A stretch of 8,778 nucleotides of DNA from Verrucomicrobia bacterium UBA673 (GCA_002299785.1 DBNL01000170.1:1-8778); one strand, 5' to 3'; positions 1-6,635 are shown, counted from the stretch's first letter. Notes: generated by a model from the letters alone, not told the origin. A program made the numbers and translations.

Positions 1-488
1 CGAGTGACATGATGGACGGTCGCGTGGCGGCGATTCGTGAGGCGCTCGACTCGGGTGGTTTTTGCGATACGCCGATCATGTCGTACGCGGCGAAGTACGC
101 CTCGGCGTACTACGGGCCGTTCCGCGACGCGGCGGAGTCGGCCCCGCAGTTCGGCGACCGGCGCAGCTACCAGATGGACGCCGCCAACGCGGAGGAGGCG
201 TTACGCGAGGTGGCGCTGGATCTGCGTGAAGGTGTGGACATCGTGATGGTGAAACCAGCCTTGGCCTACCTTGATATTTTGTACCGAGTGAAGTCGCACT
301 TCGGCTGCCCGACGGCGGCATACGCGGTGAGCGGCGAGTACTCAATGATGCAGGCGGCAGCCAAGCGCGGTTGGGTAGACGAGCGGGCTGTGACGATGGA
401 GTCGCTACTCTCGATGCGGCGTGCCGGTGCGGACATCATCGTGACTTACGCGGCGGCCAATGCAGCACGTTGGTTGAGGGAGGGGTGA
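1..488 (+). CDS. hemB: Porphobilinogen synthase (delta-aminolevulinic acid dehydratase), C-terminal half; 5' end outside window
   Basis: HemB condenses two 5-aminolevulinate molecules to porphobilinogen, the first common step of heme and other tetrapyrrole synthesis, in the cytoplasm. About 161 residues are visible, read from base 3, and the gene is cut by the left edge. The family is usually about 320-335 residues, so roughly the N-terminal half is missing. The visible part opens with SDMMDGRVAAIREAL, a hallmark of the family. It then has MSYAAKYASAYYGPFRDA, which contains the first active-site lysine, and later DIVMVKPALAYLDI, whose lysine forms the Schiff base with substrate. AYAVSGEYSMM and the closing ADIIVTYAA segment are also typical. 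Both active-site lysines are present and the frame is open to TGA at 486-488, so the gene looks functional. It converges with the FHA-domain gene 34 nt away. Identification is very secure. Confidence 0.96.
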   Translation, partial: SDMMDGRVAAIREALDSGGFCDTPIMSYAAKYASAYYGPFRDAAESAPQFGDRRSYQMDAANAEEALREVALDLREGVDIVMVKPALAYLDILYRVKSHFGCPTAAYAVSGEYSMMQAAAKRGWVDERAVTMESLLSMRRAGADIIVTYAAANAARWLREG

Positions 489-500
489 CCGGGGAGGTTT

Positions 501-516
501 GCGCTTGGCCAAGCGC
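501..516. repeat. Perfect 16-bp palindrome GCGCTTGGCCAAGCGC between convergent genes
   Basis: The left arm (501-508) and right arm (509-516) are exact reverse complements. It begins 12 nt after the hemB stop and ends 6 nt before the end of the converging FHA gene, nearly filling the 34-nt gap. The core TTGGCCAA recurs in other gaps of this window. As RNA it could only fold into a short stem of about 5 bp with a 6-nt loop, and no clear T run follows, so it is a poor intrinsic terminator. A binding site for a dimeric protein fits the lack of a spacer better. The function is inferred; the palindrome itself is certain. Confidence 0.6.
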
Positions 517-522
517 GACGGC

Positions 523-1002
523 TTAATTTAATCTCGTCCAAGCCATCACCAGCGCGCCGATAATCACGAAGGCCACGACCACGCCGAAAATGACGAAGTA
601 TCTTCCGGATTTATCCGATTTTTTGCTGAAGCCCTTGGCCGGCCCCTTGGGTGCTGAGTCGAGGTTCCCCAGCCGGACACCCTGCTCGAGTTGCTTGTCA
701 TGGGACTGGGCTTTCCGGGGGCCATCGAGCTTCAACTCCACTTCGCCGAAGGTGATCACTTCGCTCGGCTGCAGTGGCGACTCGGCTACCTTGTTGCCGT
801 TGATGTAGGTGCCATTGGTGGAGCCGAGGTCGCGGACGTGCACGTCCTCGCCTCTCATCACCAACTCAGCGTGACTGCCAGAGACGGACTGATGCGGGAG
901 GGTGATGTCGTTCTCGTCGTCGCGACCTACAGAAGCAGCTTCCTTCGTCAACTCAAACGAGGTTGGCTCGATTCCTTCGGTTAAAACGATCAGCTTGGGC
1001 AT
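523..1002 (-). CDS. Small FHA-domain protein with C-terminal membrane anchor
   Basis: This 159-residue protein has an N-terminal forkhead-associated domain (about residues 3-93), a phosphothreonine-peptide binding module. The recognition residues are all visible: Gly26-Arg27 in SVGRDDEND, Ser41 and His44 in SVSGSHAEL, and Asn63-Gly64 in LGSTNGTYING. The domain should therefore be able to bind. A charged, flexible linker (about 94-134, rich in Lys, Ser and Gln) leads to one hydrophobic segment at 135-155, with only four residues after it. This predicts a tail-anchored protein with the FHA domain in the cytoplasm. No signal peptide is present. The ATG at 1000-1002 has only a weak upstream GAG and no good Shine-Dalgarno. 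The gene lies downstream of ftsH on the same strand, 90 nt away, with a promoter-like sequence in the gap. No Ser/Thr kinase or phosphatase is visible nearby, so the phosphorylated partner is unknown. Confidence 0.88.
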   Translation of the reverse strand: MPKLIVLTEGIEPTSFELTKEAASVGRDDENDITLPHQSVSGSHAELVMRGEDVHVRDLGSTNGTYINGNKVAESPLQPSEVITFGEVELKLDGPRKAQSHDKQLEQGVRLGNLDSAPKGPAKGFSKKSDKSGRYFVIFGVVVAFVIIGALVMAWTRLN

Positions 1003-1022
1003 TGCTCAGTCCGGGAGCGACA

Positions 1023-1051
1023 AATTAACTGCCCAAGTTACTACAAGTCAA
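1023..1051 (-). promoter_or_regulatory. Candidate promoter for the FHA-domain gene
   Basis: On the - strand a -35-like TTGACT (complement of 1046-1051, five of six to TTGACA) is followed after 16 nt by GTTAAT (1024-1029, four of six to TATAAT), or after 17 nt by the poorer TTAATT (1023-1028). It lies about 20 nt before the FHA start in the 90-nt gap after ftsH. The 11-mer around the -35 box (1043-1053) is repeated exactly upstream of topB at 5798-5808. The evidence is motif resemblance only. Confidence 0.4.
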
Positions 1052-1092
1052 AGGGTTTCTGTTGAAGTCTTGAGTTCTTCTGGCAAAAAGCG

Positions 1093-3105
1093 TCAGGCAG
1101 TCGCGGGAGCGGGGTCGCCCAAGCCGTCGTCGAGCTTGGGTTTGTTGCTCTCCGGCACGTCCGGCGTGGGGGTGCCGGCGTCGGCTCCCGAGGGAGGATC
1201 AACGTCTGGCGGGGGCGCAGTGGGGGTAAATTTGCCAGTGAGCACGATGTCCTCGACCTGTTTGCCGTCGAGTGTCTCGTGCTCAAGCAGTGCGTTGGCG
1301 ATGAGGTCGAGTTTGTCTCGGTTATCATCTATGAGTTTCTTGGCCAATTGGTAACCTTCGTCGATCAACCTCCGAACCTCGGCATCGATCTGCTGGGAGG
1401 TCTGCTCGCTGTAAGTCTTGTTCTGTGAAATCTCCTTGCCGAGAAACACGTAGTCGTCGCTGTCCCCGTAGAGGACCATGCCGAGTTTGTCGCTCATACC
1501 CCACTGGGTGACCATGGCACGGGCCATGCCGGTGGCCTGCTTGATATCGCTGGACGCGCCGGTGGATAGGTCGCCGGTCACGATTTCCTCGGCGATCCGG
1601 CCGGCCATGGTCATGGCAATCGTCTCGCGCATTTCCTTGCTTTGGCGGTTGAGCACATCTTCTTTGGGCAGCGACATTGTGGCTCCAAGTGCCTGGCCGC
1701 GTGGGATGATGGTGACCTTGTGCAGTGGATGGCATTTCTTGAGCAGGACATTCAGCAGCGCGTGGCCGGCCTCGTGCCATGCGGTGATTTTCTTGTCCTC
1801 GTCTGTCATGGCCATGCTGCGGCGCTCGCGGCCCCAGCGCACCTTGTCGCGGGCCTCCTCGAGTTCGGTCATGTTGATAGACTTCTTGTCGGTACGCGCC
1901 GCCAGCAACGCGGCCTCGTTTAGCAGGTTGGCCAGTTCCGCTCCGGAGAAACCGGGAGTACCACGGGCAATGATGCTGAGGTCGACCTCTTTGGCCAGCT
2001 TCACTTTCTTCGCGTGTACCTTGAGGATATCCTCGCGGCCGCGCACGTCGGGCAGGTTTACCGCGAGTTGCCTGTCGAAGCGGCCCGGACGCAGCAGCGC
2101 AGGGTCGAGCACGTCCGGTCGATTGGTGGCGGCGATGATGATGATCCCGTCCTGCGTGTCGAAGCCATCCATCTCGACGAGGAGCGCGTTGAGCGTCTGC
2201 TCGCGCTCGTCGTTGCCGCCGCCCAGCCCGTGGCCGCGCGAGCGTCCCACGGCGTCGATCTCGTCGATGAAAATCAGGCAGGGTGTGTTCTTGCGCGCCT
2301 GCTCGAACATGTCACGCACGCGGCTTGCGCCGACGCCGACGAACATCTCCACAAAGTCCGAGCCGCTGATGCTGAAGAAGGCGGCTTCGGCCTCGCCGGC
2401 GATGGCTTTGGCCAACAGCGTCTTGCCGGTACCCGGAGCGCCGACCATCAGGATGCCCTTTGGGATTTTGCCGCCGAGCTTCTGGAATTTTTTTGGATCC
2501 TTGAGAAAATCCACCAGTTCGGAGACCTCTTCGCAGGCTTCATCGACACCGGCGACATCCTTGAAGGTGATTTTGTTTTTCCCCTTGTTAAGCATCCGGG
2601 CCTTGCTTTTTCCGAAGCTCATCGCGCCACGACCGGCGCTACGGATCTGTCGGATCAGCACAAACCAGATCAGCAGAAAAATCAGCAGGATCGGCAGCAG
2701 GTTCACGAGGAACCCCATCAGCAGGGTGTTCTTATCGCGCGACTGGAACCCAGATGCCTTCAGGGATTTCTCCTGATCCTCGTCAAGCTTGTCCTCAAAC
2801 GAGAACGGGATTTTTTTACCACCCTCAACGCGGTACCCTGTTATGGTGCACATCACGGAGGCGTTGGGAGGGGGATGCTCGATGTGGCCTTTGACCTCAA
2901 TTCCGCTCGAGATCCAGTTCTCCAGGGTGGCGTAATCTACCTTGTCGACGGCTCCGCTGTTGGCTGTTTTGCCGACCTGAAACAGCATCACTACCATGAA
3001 GATACCCAGCGCCCAAAGCATCCACGAGCGCGGATTTGGAAATCGATCTTCGCTATCGGCCTTGGGCTTATTCCCCTTTATTTTTGGTGGTTTTTCGTCA
3101 GCCAT
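1093..3105 (-). CDS. ftsH: ATP-dependent zinc metalloprotease FtsH
   Basis: FtsH is a membrane-anchored AAA+ protease that unfolds and degrades membrane and short-lived cytoplasmic proteins as a hexamer. From the chosen ATG the protein has 670 residues. In order it shows a charged N-terminus, a first membrane segment (about 28-45), a periplasmic stretch, and a second membrane segment (about 129-151). The AAA domain has Walker A GAPGTGKT (222-229), pore motif FVG (255-257), Walker B LIFIDEID (277-284) and the second region of homology ATNRPDVLDPALLRPGRFDR (326-345). The protease domain has HEAGH (444-448) and a conserved Asp520 in TGASSDI as likely third zinc ligand. A Pro/Asp-rich tail (about 628-670) ends it. 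The frame stays open upstream to an ATG at 3210, but the 35 extra residues are not FtsH-like, and a strong promoter lies inside them, so MADEKPPKIK (3103-3105) is the better start. A GAAGG sits only 2 nt before that ATG. topB lies upstream and the FHA gene downstream. Confidence 0.97.
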   Translation of the reverse strand: MADEKPPKIKGNKPKADSEDRFPNPRSWMLWALGIFMVVMLFQVGKTANSGAVDKVDYATLENWISSGIEVKGHIEHPPPNASVMCTITGYRVEGGKKIPFSFEDKLDEDQEKSLKASGFQSRDKNTLLMGFLVNLLPILLIFLLIWFVLIRQIRSAGRGAMSFGKSKARMLNKGKNKITFKDVAGVDEACEEVSELVDFLKDPKKFQKLGGKIPKGILMVGAPGTGKTLLAKAIAGEAEAAFFSISGSDFVEMFVGVGASRVRDMFEQARKNTPCLIFIDEIDAVGRSRGHGLGGGNDEREQTLNALLVEMDGFDTQDGIIIIAATNRPDVLDPALLRPGRFDRQLAVNLPDVRGREDILKVHAKKVKLAKEVDLSIIARGTPGFSGAELANLLNEAALLAARTDKKSINMTELEEARDKVRWGRERRSMAMTDEDKKITAWHEAGHALLNVLLKKCHPLHKVTIIPRGQALGATMSLPKEDVLNRQSKEMRETIAMTMAGRIAEEIVTGDLSTGASSDIKQATGMARAMVTQWGMSDKLGMVLYGDSDDYVFLGKEISQNKTYSEQTSQQIDAEVRRLIDEGYQLAKKLIDDNRDKLDLIANALLEHETLDGKQVEDIVLTGKFTPTAPPPDVDPPSGADAGTPTPDVPESNKPKLDDGLGDPAPATA

Positions 3106-3121
3106 TGCCTTCGAACAGTAG

Positions 3122-3151
3122 AGTATAGCACAACAGTTTGCGTTGTGGCAA
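3122..3151 (-). promoter_or_regulatory. Strong sigma70-type promoter of ftsH with extended -10
   Basis: On the - strand TTGCCA (complement of 3146-3151, five of six to TTGACA) is followed after 18 nt by TATACT (complement of 3122-3127, five of six to TATAAT), with TGC directly before it, giving an extended -10. Transcription should start near 3114-3116, leaving a leader of only about 10 nt before the ATG at 3105. That placement supports the short FtsH start. This is the best promoter match I found in the window. Confidence 0.65.
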
Positions 3152-3160
3152 CTCGCAAAC
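3136..3160. promoter_or_regulatory. Hyphenated inverted repeat over the ftsH -35 box, candidate operator
   Basis: On the + strand GTTTGC+GTTG (3136-3145) pairs with CAAC (3149-3152) and GCAAAC (3155-3160), with a 3-nt centre TGG (3146-3148) and a 2-nt bulge (TC, 3153-3154). That gives ten complementary positions. The -35 hexamer (3146-3151) lies in the centre, the position expected of a repressor operator. It does not match the CIRCE heat-shock element. The structure is plain; regulation is inferred. Confidence 0.45.
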
Positions 3161-3201
3161 AAAACAATAGAAGCAACAAGACTTGAGTCTGATCTCCCCC
3201 G

Positions 3202-3211
3202 CTTGGCCAAG
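3202..3211. repeat. Palindrome CTTGGCCAAG in the topB-ftsH gap
   Basis: A perfect 10-bp palindrome lies 5 nt after the topB stop (TAG, complement of 3217-3219) and about 50 nt upstream of the ftsH -35 box. It shares its core TTGGCCAA with the elements at 501-516, 5745-5754, 5820-5828 and 6661-6670. No T tract follows in the direction of topB transcription, so a simple terminator is unlikely. Confidence 0.5.
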
Positions 3212-3216
3212 AGGAT

Positions 3217-5712
3217 CTATTTACCGCCCTTGGCTGCCGGCTTGGCCTTTGGCTCAAACTCAAAGCCTACGTCGCCGTCCGGCTTGAGCACCAGGTATGC
3301 CTTGAATGGCCGGCCTTTCTTGGAGATAAAGTTGGGTATCAAGTCCGTCTTGCCGTCCTTGAGCAGCTTGGCAACCTGTTCCTTCTCAATGTCGCGCTTA
3401 AGAATCGTCTTGCCAGTTCGGAATTTGCACTTCCGGTCTTTACCGGTGTTCTTTTCGCAAACGTACGCACGACCGTGCTCGTACACGTGGCCTTTGCATT
3501 TTGGGCAGTTGCCGATCGGTTCGTGTTCACTGAAGTCAACTTCCTCCTCATCCTCGTCGTCGTTGCCGAAGTCGAACTCCACTTTGTGTTCGACGGTCAG
3601 TTTCAGCTCCGCCGAGAAGGAGCGGCCCATCTTGCTGCGGAAACCGTCGAGTGGCCCGATGCGGCCGTTGGCCACCAGTTCGTCCGCCTCGGGCAACTCG
3701 AACTGCCGCCCTCCCATGGTCTTCCAAAAACTGAATTCGCACCCATCGGCCTCACAGTGGAATCGCTTGTATGTTTCCCTTACGACGCTACCGCACTTGG
3801 GGCAGGGCGTTTCCAAGACTCCGTAGTCTCCCGGGACCGTGTCGCCGTCGAACGCTTTTGCTGTGCCGACGAGTTTCTCGGTCATCGAGCGAATCTCGTT
3901 CATGAATGACTCGCGGTCGAAATTCCGGCGTTCGATTTCCTTGAGCTTGAACTCCCATTCGCCGGTAAGCTCCGGCTTTGAGAGCGCATCCACCTTGAGT
4001 GCGGTGAGCAGGGTGATGAGAGAGGAGGCCTGCGCCGTCGGGATGAGTTCGCGCAGTTCGCGCACCAAGTATTTGTGGCGGATCAATTCCTCGATGATCG
4101 AGGCCCGTGTCGCCGGGGTGCCGAGCCCCTTGTCGCTCATAGCCTCGCGCAGTTCTTCGTCGTCGATACGTTTGCCGGCGTGCTCCATCGCGCCGAGCAG
4201 CGTGGATTCGGTGAAGCGCGCCGGTGGCCGGGTGGCCTTGGTCTCGACGTTCACTTCCGCCGCCTGCACCGACTCACCGGTCGCCACCGCCACCAGATGG
4301 CCGGCGCCTTCCAAGGTCTTATCGCGCCCGTAAACCGAGAGCCAACCTGGCTTTACGAGTACTTTACCCTCGGTCTTGAACGGCTCGCCCTCCACGCGGG
4401 TGATGCGGGTCGTGACCAGGAATTCCGCCGACGGATAAAATACAGCGATGAACCGCTTGGCCACGAGGTCGTAAATCTTCTGCTCCTGCTCCTTGAGCGT
4501 GCCAGGTGCCGGCTTGAGCGTAGGGATGATGGCGAAGTGATCAGAAATCTTGGCGTTGTTGAACACCTTTTTGTTGCCGCCGTGCACCCAGTCGTTTTTC
4601 AGCACATCTTTCGCGAGTTTGCCATAGCGCGCTTGACCAAGCGACTCGAGCGTCTGCTTCACCGTGTCGGTGTAGTCCTCTGGCAGACAGCGCGAGTCGG
4701 TTCGCGGATAGGTCAGCACCTTGTGCCGTTCGTACAGTGCCTGCGCGATGCCCAGCGTGTTGCGCGCTGAGAAACCAAACTTTGCGTTGGCTTCACGCTG
4801 CAGCGTGGTGAGGTCGAATAAAGCCGCCGCCGCCTGTTTGGTAGGCTTGCTCTGCTCGCTCACTTCGCCCACCTGGCCGTTGCACTTGATCCGTATGCCA
4901 TCCGCTTTGGGCTGTTCCCAAATACGCTCCGCCCGCTTGTGGGCGTCGCTGGGATCTTTCTTGAAACCAACGTCGAGCCACCGACCGGTGTACTCGCCTG
5001 CGGCGGCGCTGAAGGTCGCGTGGACTTCCCAGTAATCTTTCGGCTCAAACGCACGAATCTCTTTTTCGCGCTCGACGACTACAGCCAGAGTCGGCGTCTG
5101 CACCCGACCGACCGGCGTCAAATAAAAGCCGCCGCTCTTCGAGTTGAACGCCGTCATCGCCCGCGTGCCGTTGATTCCCACGAGCCAGTCGGCCTCACTC
5201 CGGCAACTGGCGGCGTTGGCCAGTGGATTCATGTCGTCGTCGCTGCGCAGATTGGCGAAGCCGGTGCGGATCGCGTCCGGCGTCATCGACTGAAGCCAAA
5301 GCCGCGAGATGGCCTTGCCCGCCGTTTTCTTCGGGTGCTTCGCTTTCGCGTACTGGATGATGTAGCGAAAAATCAGCTCCCCCTCGCGCCCGGCGTCGCA
5401 GGCATTCACGAGGCAGTCGATGTCGTCGCGTTTGATCAGGCGCAGCAACACCCGCAGTTTCGCCTCGCTTTTGGCTATCGGCTCGAGATCAAAATGCGTA
5501 GGGATATGCGGCAGCTTGTCCAGGGTCCATTTGCCGCGCTTGATGTCCTGGTCGGGCGGCACGATAATCGTCAGCAAATGGCCCACAGCCGAGGAAATTA
5601 CGTAGTCGTCGTTCTCAAAAAAATCCTTCGACTTGTCGCGCGGCGCCTTGAGCACACGGGCTATATCGGTGGCGACCGACGGTTTCTCTGCGATGACAAG
5701 TGATTTTCCCAC
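3217..5712 (-). CDS. topB: DNA topoisomerase III (type IA) with duplicated zinc-binding C-terminal repeats
   Basis: Type IA topoisomerases pass one DNA strand through a transient break in another, decatenating and relaxing DNA. The 831-residue protein opens with GKSLVIAEKPSVATDIARVL, the TopB-type Toprim start with Glu9. The acidic Toprim motif is ACDAGREGELIF (104-115), the variant where Gly replaces the second Asp of DxDxE; I recall this from other TopB-like enzymes. RVQTPTLA (203-210) and the catalytic tyrosine Tyr335 in TYPRTDSR follow, then GLGTPATRASIIEELI (529-544), also typical. Two C-terminal repeats each carry a four-cysteine cluster: Cys637/640/653/658 and Cys736/739/752/762. Each cluster is followed by a similar segment with K-x-G-R-x-F. 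An acidic linker (about 717-731) separates them. The start is GTG at 5710-5712, matching the conserved N-terminus, without a visible Shine-Dalgarno. Gaps are 143 nt to larB and 111 nt to ftsH. No break is seen. Confidence 0.93.
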   Translation of the reverse strand: MGKSLVIAEKPSVATDIARVLKAPRDKSKDFFENDDYVISSAVGHLLTIIVPPDQDIKRGKWTLDKLPHIPTHFDLEPIAKSEAKLRVLLRLIKRDDIDCLVNACDAGREGELIFRYIIQYAKAKHPKKTAGKAISRLWLQSMTPDAIRTGFANLRSDDDMNPLANAASCRSEADWLVGINGTRAMTAFNSKSGGFYLTPVGRVQTPTLAVVVEREKEIRAFEPKDYWEVHATFSAAAGEYTGRWLDVGFKKDPSDAHKRAERIWEQPKADGIRIKCNGQVGEVSEQSKPTKQAAAALFDLTTLQREANAKFGFSARNTLGIAQALYERHKVLTYPRTDSRCLPEDYTDTVKQTLESLGQARYGKLAKDVLKNDWVHGGNKKVFNNAKISDHFAIIPTLKPAPGTLKEQEQKIYDLVAKRFIAVFYPSAEFLVTTRITRVEGEPFKTEGKVLVKPGWLSVYGRDKTLEGAGHLVAVATGESVQAAEVNVETKATRPPARFTESTLLGAMEHAGKRIDDEELREAMSDKGLGTPATRASIIEELIRHKYLVRELRELIPTAQASSLITLLTALKVDALSKPELTGEWEFKLKEIERRNFDRESFMNEIRSMTEKLVGTAKAFDGDTVPGDYGVLETPCPKCGSVVRETYKRFHCEADGCEFSFWKTMGGRQFELPEADELVANGRIGPLDGFRSKMGRSFSAELKLTVEHKVEFDFGNDDEDEEEVDFSEHEPIGNCPKCKGHVYEHGRAYVCEKNTGKDRKCKFRTGKTILKRDIEKEQVAKLLKDGKTDLIPNFISKKGRPFKAYLVLKPDGDVGFEFEPKAKPAAKGGK

Positions 5713-5744
5713 GGTGTTTTTGACTGATGCGGTTTCAAATGGCC

Positions 5745-5754
5745 CTTGGCCAAG
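5745..5754. repeat. Palindrome CTTGGCCAAG upstream of topB
   Basis: A perfect 10-bp palindrome, 32 nt before the topB GTG start, so inside the promoter or leader of topB. It is identical over all ten bases to the copy at 3202-3211 and to the central ten bases of 501-516. Confidence 0.5.
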
Positions 5755-5777
5755 CGCGGCTAAATCGTGCGGTGCGC

Positions 5778-5806
5778 AAAATGGAGAAAAAACAAAAACA
5801 AGTCAA
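5778..5806 (-). promoter_or_regulatory. Weak candidate promoter for topB
   Basis: On the - strand TTGACT (complement of 5801-5806) is followed after 17 nt by CATTTT (complement of 5778-5783, only three of six to TATAAT). The -35 match and its identical 11-base context before the FHA gene (1043-1053) are the main support; the -10 match is poor. Confidence 0.3.
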
Positions 5807-5819
5807 AGCTCAAAAAATA

Positions 5820-5828
5820 CTTGGCCAA
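5820..5828. repeat. TTGGCCAA element downstream of larB
   Basis: CTTGGCCAA (5820-5828, palindromic core 5821-5828) lies 27 nt after the larB stop. It is a second copy in the same gap, about 75 bp from the copy at 5745-5754. Confidence 0.45.
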
Positions 5829-5855
5829 TCAAACACAGAAGAAGGCAAAGACGAC

Positions 5856-6635
5856 TCAGTCGCTGGCTAGGGCGTTGATTTGGTTGGCGGCGAAGCCGGC
5901 GCCGAAGCCATTGTCGATGTTCACCACGGTCACGCCACTGCCGCAACTGTTGAGCATGCCCAGCAGCGCCGCCACGCCGCCAAAACTCGCCCCGTAGCCC
6001 ACACTTGTCGGCACGGCGATCACCGGCCGACGCACCAAACCGGCGACTACGCTGGGCAGCGCACCTTCCATGCCGGCGACAGCGATGATGACACTGGCCT
6101 CGCGCACGGTGGTCATGCTCGCGAGTAGTCGGTGCAGCCCGGCCACGCCGACATCGTTAACGCGCACGACCTCGTTGCCCATGAAATCCGCCGTGAGCGC
6201 TGCCTCGTCGGCGACCGGCAAATCACTCGTCCCGGCGCACAGCACGGCGATGGTGCCGGGGCGCTTGGGAAAGCGTCTGGCCTTGACAGCGATACACCGC
6301 GCCGACTCGTGGTGCACGGCATCGGGGAATTGCTCGCGCACGGCGGCGGCGTGGGCGCCGTTTGCGCGGGTGATCAGCACGCGCTCCTCGCGCTCCATTA
6401 CCTTGGCCGCTATGGAGGCTACTTGTTTTGGGGTTTTTCCGGAGCCGAAAATAATCTCGGGGAATCCCTGACGTAGCGCCCGGTGAGCATCGACCTGCGC
6501 GAAGCCAAGGTCATCGATCGGCGCGGCGCACAGCACGCTCAGCACTTCGGCCTCGTTGATCTCGCCGGCCTTGTATCGCTGCAGCAGTTGGCTGGTTTCT
6601 ACTGGTGTCACCTCCGGGGAATTAACACCGGCCAC
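5856..6635 (-). CDS. larB: LarB-type pyridinium-3,5-biscarboxylic acid mononucleotide synthase (PurE-like)
   Basis: LarB carboxylates and hydrolyses nicotinic acid adenine dinucleotide, the first step toward the nickel-pincer nucleotide cofactor of lactate racemase and related LarA enzymes. The 259-residue protein shows the family signatures in order: DDLGFAQVDAHRALRQGFPE (41-60), IIFGSGKTP (61-69), CAGTSDLPVADEAALTA (133-149), NDVGVAGLHRLLA (160-172), VAGMEGALPSVVAGLV (186-201), VPTSVGYGASFGGVAALL (208-225) and MLNSC (227-231). The last contains the cysteine (Cys231) thought to bond to the pyridine ring. The C-terminal half is a PurE-type fold. The furthest possible start is GTG at 6633-6635, because an in-frame TGA lies just upstream. 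No Shine-Dalgarno is visible, and an internal GTG at 6609-6611 remains possible. accB is divergent; topB lies 143 nt downstream. No larA, larC or larE is in the window, so its end product here is open. Confidence 0.93.
   Translation of the reverse strand: MAGVNSPEVTPVETSQLLQRYKAGEINEAEVLSVLCAAPIDDLGFAQVDAHRALRQGFPEIIFGSGKTPKQVASIAAKVMEREERVLITRANGAHAAAVREQFPDAVHHESARCIAVKARRFPKRPGTIAVLCAGTSDLPVADEAALTADFMGNEVVRVNDVGVAGLHRLLASMTTVREASVIIAVAGMEGALPSVVAGLVRRPVIAVPTSVGYGASFGGVAALLGMLNSCGSGVTVVNIDNGFGAGFAANQINALASD

Larger units (their letters stand above)
5713..5855. other. larB-topB intergenic region, 143 nt
   Basis: This gap lies between two - strand genes. It holds two copies of the TTGGCCAA core, a T-rich stretch on the - strand (about 5786-5818) and a promoter-like TTGACT. 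I see no gene, tRNA or clear hairpin terminator in it. The T-rich bias stands out from the GC-rich genes on both sides, as expected for a promoter region. Confidence 0.6.

Noticed and set aside
1053..1092. Possible ftsH terminator in the gap before the FHA gene
   Set aside because: The best stem (GAAG with CTTC) is only about 4 bp and no T run follows it.
1340..2415. Two TTGGCCAA copies inside ftsH as functional elements
   Set aside because: Both encode Leu-Ala-Lys at positions natural for FtsH, so protein coding explains them; I count them in the total but do not annotate them.
1478..2776. 432-codon open frame on the + strand across ftsH
   Set aside because: Antisense shadow of ftsH with a Ser/Arg-rich, low-complexity product and no recognisable motif.
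2014..3186. 390-codon open frame on the + strand across ftsH
   Set aside because: It is wholly antisense to the clearly conserved ftsH, and its product shows no domain or motif. Long antisense frames are common in GC-rich genes.
4939..5703. 254-codon open frame on the + strand across the 5' part of topB
   Set aside because: Antisense to a conserved gene, Arg/Val-rich, no motif.
5786..5818. A/T-rich tract as the larB intrinsic terminator
   Set aside because: The T runs on the - strand are not preceded by a stable hairpin; the nearby TTGGCCAA has no loop.
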